This document shows positions 5,983 to 9,473 of a DNA stretch of 9,473 bases, one piece after another. The notes under the pieces were generated by a model. The model did no database searches, was not told where the DNA came from, and saw only the letters and a program-made list of their open reading frames with translations. Position numbers and translations under genes: made by a program. Numbering within the stretch: position 1 is the stretch's first letter; the number at the start of each line of letters is the position of its first letter. Origin of the DNA: Pseudomonadota bacterium (GTDB lineage: Bacteria; Pseudomonadota; Gammaproteobacteria; Burkholderiales; Burkholderiaceae_D); assembly GCA_023420795.1 (NCBI GenBank), contig JAEZVM010000242.1, positions 1 through 9,473 of the forward strand. The letters are read 5' to 3'.

Positions 5983-7665
5983 ATGAGTTTCGCCCAAATG
6001 AAAGTCGGTACGCGCCTTGCCCTTAGTTTCGCCAGCGTCTGCATCCTGTTGTGGATTGTGGTTGGCATAGGCATCAGCAAGCTTTCCACGCTGGATGACG
6101 GTACATCCTCCATCATTCAGGACCGCTGGCCGAAAATCGAGTTATCCAGCAGGATCATGGCGCAGACGGACCGCATTGCGATTGCGCTGCGCAATATGAT
6201 GCTCTCTGACAGCCCTGAAGATCGGCAGAAACAGGTTGGCGAGATCGAAGACGCCAGGAAGCTCATTGCGAACGACATTACGCAGTTGGAGAGGATCATC
6301 ACGCTCCCACGAGGCAAGGAACTGCTGCGGCAGGTACAGGATGCGCGCACACGGTACATCGCCGGCCAGGAAAAGCTCATTGCATTGATCAATGCAGAAA
6401 ATGCGCAGGAAGCACGCACTTTCCTGGCAAATGAACTGCGTCCCATCCTGAAAAGCTACAAGGAAGCGCTAGGCGAGATGATCCGGTTCCAGGTGGAACT
6501 GATCGAAGCCTCCGGCAAGGATGCGCATGAAAACTTTGTGCAGGCACGCATGCTGATGATCGCGCTCGGTGTAGCAGCAATGCTGCTGTCTGCCGGCATT
6601 GGCTTTGCAATCACCCGGGGCCTGCTCAGACAGCTCGGCGGGGAGCCGGACTACGCGGCTGCCATTGCTTCGCGCATTGCAGACGGCGATCTTATGGTGG
6701 AGGTCAACACCCGGCCGGACGACCGTTCAAGCATGCTGCACGCAATGCGCATCATGCGCGACAACCTTGCCGGCATTGTCGCGCAGGTAAGGCAGGGCAC
6801 GGATACCATTGCTACCGCCTCCGGCCAGATCGCCGCCGGCAACCAGGATCTGTCCTCGCGGACCGAGGAACAGGCCAGCTCGCTGGAAGAAACCGCGTCG
6901 TCGATGGAAGAACTGACCTCGACGGTGAAGCAGAACGCCGACAATGCGCGCCAGGCTAACCAGCTTGCGACTTCGGCATCCGAGGTCGCCGGCAAGGGGG
7001 GCGAAGTGGTCGCGCAGGTAGTCGAGACGATGGGCGCGATCAACGATTCGTCGAAGAAAATCGTCGATATCATCGCCGTCATCGACGGCATCGCCTTCCA
7101 GACCAATATCCTCGCGCTGAATGCAGCAGTCGAAGCAGCACGCGCCGGTGAGCAGGGACGCGGTTTCGCGGTGGTCGCCTCCGAAGTGCGCAGCCTGGCG
7201 CAGCGCTCGGCCAGTGCCGCGAAGGAAATCAAGACGCTGATCGACAACTCGGTGGAAAAGGTCGATACCGGCGCGAAGCTGGTAGACCAGGCCGGTGCGA
7301 CGATGGAAGAGATTGTCGAGAGCGTGAAACGCGTCACCGACATCATGGCCGAGATCAGCGCCGCCAGCGCCGAGCAGACAGCGGGCATCGAGCAGATCAA
7401 CCAGGCGATCACGCAGATGGATCAGGTGACGCAGCAGAATGCGGCGCTGGTGGAAGAGGCGGCGGCAGCATCGGAAGCGATGCAGGTACAGGCGGGCAAG
7501 CTGGCGGAAGTCGTCGGCGTATTCAAGGTCGGCGGCATGCAGGCAGCGGCACCGCTTCCTAGCCATAACACTCGCCCGAAGATGGCGCTGCCCAAAAAGC
7601 AGCATCCGCCGAAGCGGACAACGCTTGCGAAGGCAACGACCGGCGACGAGTGGGAAGAATTCTGA
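5983..7665 (+). CDS. Methyl-accepting chemotaxis protein (Tar-like topology)
   Basis: The 560-residue protein has classic inner-membrane chemoreceptor architecture. TM1 spans about 11-33, a periplasmic four-helix-bundle sensor (4HB_MCP-like) covers 34-187, TM2 is about 188-210, and HAMP runs 211-265, including the LGGEPDYAA segment common in betaproteobacterial receptors. The cytoplasmic coiled coil follows, with methylation-helix segments rich in paired Glu/Gln near 294-311 and 487-500, and the conserved tip IDGIAFQTNILALNAAVEAA at 367-386. The tip couples to CheW and CheA. The final residues EWEEF (556-560) fit the xWxxF pentapeptide that tethers CheR and CheB, at the end of a Pro/Lys-rich linker. 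No ligand can be named. The start at 5983 has AAGAGA upstream (5972-5977); a TTG at 5878 would add 35 unconserved residues and overlap the FNR-type box. A strong terminator follows 21 bases after the stop. Confidence 0.95.
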   Translation: MSFAQMKVGTRLALSFASVCILLWIVVGIGISKLSTLDDGTSSIIQDRWPKIELSSRIMAQTDRIAIALRNMMLSDSPEDRQKQVGEIEDARKLIANDITQLERIITLPRGKELLRQVQDARTRYIAGQEKLIALINAENAQEARTFLANELRPILKSYKEALGEMIRFQVELIEASGKDAHENFVQARMLMIALGVAAMLLSAGIGFAITRGLLRQLGGEPDYAAAIASRIADGDLMVEVNTRPDDRSSMLHAMRIMRDNLAGIVAQVRQGTDTIATASGQIAAGNQDLSSRTEEQASSLEETASSMEELTSTVKQNADNARQANQLATSASEVAGKGGEVVAQVVETMGAINDSSKKIVDIIAVIDGIAFQTNILALNAAVEAARAGEQGRGFAVVASEVRSLAQRSASAAKEIKTLIDNSVEKVDTGAKLVDQAGATMEEIVESVKRVTDIMAEISAASAEQTAGIEQINQAITQMDQVTQQNAALVEEAAAASEAMQVQAGKLAEVVGVFKVGGMQAAAPLPSHNTRPKMALPKKQHPPKRTTLAKATTGDEWEEF

Positions 7666-7686
7666 CAACATGCCGACACCGATATC

Positions 7687-7712
7687 AACCGCCTCTCTGA
7701 GGCGGTTTTTTT
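7687..7712 (+). terminator. Rho-independent terminator of the chemoreceptor gene
   Basis: A perfect 9-bp stem (AACCGCCTC at 7687-7695 with GAGGCGGTT at 7699-7707) closes a 3-base TCT loop, and its last bases run into seven T (7706-7712). It sits 21 bases after the chemoreceptor stop and separates that gene from the radical SAM gene, which therefore needs its own promoter. Confidence 0.93.
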
Positions 7713-7739
7713 ATGCCCCGGACCTTGCGATGCGCGGCG

Positions 7740-7745
7740 TAAAAT
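7740..7745 (+). promoter_or_regulatory. Possible -10 element (TAAAAT) for the radical SAM gene
   Basis: TAAAAT lies 29 bases before the ATG at 7775 and directly downstream of the chemoreceptor terminator, where a new promoter is needed. It would give a leader of about 20 bases. No good -35 hexamer is visible at the right distance. It resembles the TAAAAT before the FAD dehydrogenase gene. Confidence 0.35.
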
Positions 7746-7774
7746 GACGGACTACCGTACTGCGTGCCGCTCCA

Positions 7775-9274
7775 ATGACCATCCTTCTTGCTACCATCAA
7801 CGCTCGCTACACCCATGCATCGCTCGGCTTGCGCTATCTGCTCGCCAACATGGGAGAGTTGCAAGAGGAAACGCGGCTGCATGAATTCGTGATCGGAGCA
7901 AAGACCTCCGACGTGGTTGAGCAATTGCTGGCATACAAGCCGCGCATCATCGGACTTGGCGTGTATATCTGGAACACGGAAGAGATCACGCGCGTGGTCG
8001 CCTTGCTCAAGCGTATCGCGCCGCAGGTGACGATCGTGCTCGGCGGGCCGGAGGTGTCGCATGAGTCCGAAGAGCAGCGCTGCGTGCAGCTTGCCGATTA
8101 TGTCGTCACCGGCTGGGGCGATGTCACTTTCGCGCAGTTGTGCCGGCAGATAATCGACGGGCCGAAGCCGCTGATGAAGATCCATCCCGGCATGCAGCCG
8201 CCGCTCTCCGAAATTCGGCTGCCGTATGCGTATTACAGCGACAAGGACATCGCGCATCGCACGCTGTATGTAGAAGCCTCGCGTGGCTGTCCGTTCAAGT
8301 GCGAGTTCTGCCTGTCGTCGCTGGACAAGACCGCGTGGCCGTTCGACCTCGATCTGTTCATGGAGGAGCTGGAGTCGCTGCATGCGCGCGGTGCACGCCT
8401 GTTCAAGTTTGTCGATCGCACCTTCAACCTCAACATCAAGTCGAGCCTGTGCATCATGCAGTTCTTCCTCGACAAGATTGCGGCCGCACCGGACGATCCG
8501 GTGTTCGCGCATTTCGAGGTCGTACCGGATCATCTGCCCGACGCCTTGAAGGAAGCGATCCGCAAATTCCCGCCCGGCACGCTGCAGCTCGAAATCGGCA
8601 TCCAGAGCTTCAATCCTGAAGTGCAGGCGACCATCAGCCGCAAGCAGAACAATGAAAAGGCCGCCGACAACCTGCGCTGGCTATGCGAAGAATCTCATGC
8701 GCATCTTCATGTCGATCTGATCGCCGGCCTGCCGGGCGAAGATATCGACAGTTTCGCGCGCGGCTTCGACAAGCTGGTCGGGATCGGGCCGCATGAAATC
8801 CAGTTCGGCATCCTCAAGCGCCTGCGCGGCACGCCGGTGATCCGCCATACCGAAGCCTACGGCATGGTGTTCGATCCGTACGCGCCGTACACGATCCTAG
8901 CCAACGACCGCATCGACTTTGCGACGATGCAGCGGCTGGTGCGCTTCGCGCGCTACTGGGACATGATCGCCAATTCCGGACGCTTCGCGCGCACGCTGCC
9001 GGTCATTCTGGGTGATGCGCCGTTTGACAACTTCATGGCATTGTCCGACTGGCTGTATTCGCAGACCGATGCGACACATCGCATCGCACTGGATCGCCTC
9101 GCCGCGCTGGTTGGACAATGGCTGCGCAGCCGCGGGCATGATGCGGGTGAGGTTGCTGCACTGATCGAAAGCGACTATGCGGGGCATGCGCACCGGCTGC
9201 ATAAGGCGAAAACCGCGGAAGGAAAAAACGAAACGCCACTGCCGCAACGCCAGGCAAAACACCTGGCAGCCTGA
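7775..9274 (+). CDS. Radical SAM protein with N-terminal B12-binding-like domain (DUF4080-type)
   Basis: The 499-residue protein has three parts. Residues 1-130 have the Rossmann-like pattern of a cobalamin-binding domain, including IIGLGVYIWNTEEI (58-71) and VLGGPEVS (88-95). Residues about 160-370 are the radical SAM core, with the 4Fe-4S motif C172-x3-C176-x2-C179 in RGCPFKCEFC, then LEIGIQSFNP (272-281) and VDLIAGLPGED. The C-terminal part (about 375-480) resembles DUF4080. The substrate of this class is unknown; many relatives are methyltransferases or ring-forming enzymes. The DxHxxG motif that supplies the cobalt-coordinating histidine is absent: the corresponding N-terminal stretch reads NARYTHASLGL (9-19), so cobalamin may be bound base-off without His ligation, or not at all. 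The last 25 residues are polar and probably disordered. No clear Shine-Dalgarno precedes the ATG. The gene follows the chemoreceptor terminator, so it is a separate unit. Confidence 0.9.
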   Translation: MTILLATINARYTHASLGLRYLLANMGELQEETRLHEFVIGAKTSDVVEQLLAYKPRIIGLGVYIWNTEEITRVVALLKRIAPQVTIVLGGPEVSHESEEQRCVQLADYVVTGWGDVTFAQLCRQIIDGPKPLMKIHPGMQPPLSEIRLPYAYYSDKDIAHRTLYVEASRGCPFKCEFCLSSLDKTAWPFDLDLFMEELESLHARGARLFKFVDRTFNLNIKSSLCIMQFFLDKIAAAPDDPVFAHFEVVPDHLPDALKEAIRKFPPGTLQLEIGIQSFNPEVQATISRKQNNEKAADNLRWLCEESHAHLHVDLIAGLPGEDIDSFARGFDKLVGIGPHEIQFGILKRLRGTPVIRHTEAYGMVFDPYAPYTILANDRIDFATMQRLVRFARYWDMIANSGRFARTLPVILGDAPFDNFMALSDWLYSQTDATHRIALDRLAALVGQWLRSRGHDAGEVAALIESDYAGHAHRLHKAKTAEGKNETPLPQRQAKHLAA

Positions 9275-9291
9275 GCGCATTCAGGTCGTGT

Positions 9292-9473
9292 TCAACGTCT
9301 GTTCGTTGCGGAGCGTGAACGGGCCGCCAGCACATAGCCGTATATCGCAAGATTCACAGCGATCAGCAAGAGGCCGAGCAGATAGCGCAATTCCAGTGTC
9401 AGGTTTTCCGGATACAGAATGTGCGAAACGAAGCGTTCGATGAACCCGCCGGCAAACACCTCGCCGCCGCCGC
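9292..9473 (-). CDS. DUF2784-like small membrane protein, C-terminal part (partial)
   Basis: On the minus strand a frame is open from the window edge to a TGA (9292-9294), giving 59 residues. AGGFIERFVSHILYPENLT (visible residues 7-25) followed by LRYLLGLLLIAVNLAIYGYVL, a hydrophobic helix at about 28-48, and a basic tail ending NRR, match what I recall of the C-terminus of DUF2784 proteins. These are roughly 120-130-residue inner-membrane proteins with several transmembrane helices and no known function. About half the protein would lie beyond the window. It converges on the radical SAM gene, with 17 bases between the stops and no room for a separate terminator. The frame and the hydrophobic helix are seen directly; the family name rests on the GGFIE..LYPxxLT pattern. 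Confidence 0.72.
   Translation of the reverse strand, partial: GGGEVFAGGFIERFVSHILYPENLTLELRYLLGLLLIAVNLAIYGYVLAARSRSATNRR

Noticed and set aside
6651..7671. Two long open frames on the minus strand opposite the chemoreceptor signalling domain
   Set aside because: They mirror the highly biased codons of the conserved receptor coiled coil, giving Ser/Ala-rich or Leu/Arg/His-rich translations with no motifs.
7685..8533. Minus-strand frame opposite the radical SAM gene, spanning the terminator
   Set aside because: It covers the chemoreceptor terminator and the N-terminal domain and iron-sulfur motif of the opposite gene, and shows no family pattern.
1..9473. Mobile element, defence island, CRISPR array or tRNA
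   Set aside because: No transposase, integrase, regularly spaced repeat array or cloverleaf sequence was seen. The genes are typical chromosomal single-gene units with uniform codon use.

Overview
The window reads as an ordinary chromosomal stretch of a GC-rich betaproteobacterium. Gene content and style (a PA2169-type four-helix protein, a COG2509 flavoprotein, a chemoreceptor ending in a WxxF-type pentapeptide, a DUF4080-type radical SAM protein) suggest Burkholderiales, perhaps Oxalobacteraceae. That placement is inferred from protein resemblance, not from a search. No mobile element, tRNA, rRNA, CRISPR array or phage gene is visible.

Layout, left to right. 1-144 is the 3' end of a gene encoding a Gly/Ser/Thr tripeptide-repeat tail. 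193-642 (+) is a PA2169/DUF2383 four-helix-bundle protein; it converges, across a GC-rich hairpin, on a pyridoxamine-phosphate-oxidase-fold flavoprotein (683-1189, -). Divergent from that is a large FAD-dependent dehydrogenase (1377-3017, +), which ends one base from a convergent YfcE-type metallophosphoesterase (3019-3489, -). A class I O-methyltransferase (3717-4376, +) and a patatin-like phospholipase (4532-5680, -) converge on a gap holding a long imperfect palindrome of a type seen between genes in many bacteria. Divergent from the phospholipase, across a 302-base AT-richer spacer with a perfect FNR/Anr-type box, lies a methyl-accepting chemotaxis protein (5983-7665, +), closed by a clear intrinsic terminator. 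A radical SAM protein (7775-9274, +) follows, and the window ends in the C-terminal part of a DUF2784-like small membrane protein on the minus strand (9292-9473).

Almost every gene is its own transcription unit: neighbours alternate strand, so there is little operon context and no evidence that these genes form one pathway. The plausible local themes are stress-related proteins at the left and a chemoreceptor possibly tied to oxygen or redox state through the FNR-type site. I found no convincing new multi-gene system. The points most worth a second look are the palindromic repeat, the FNR-type box, the radical SAM protein whose N-terminal domain lacks the usual cobalamin-ligand motif, and the repeat-encoded Ser/Gly tail.
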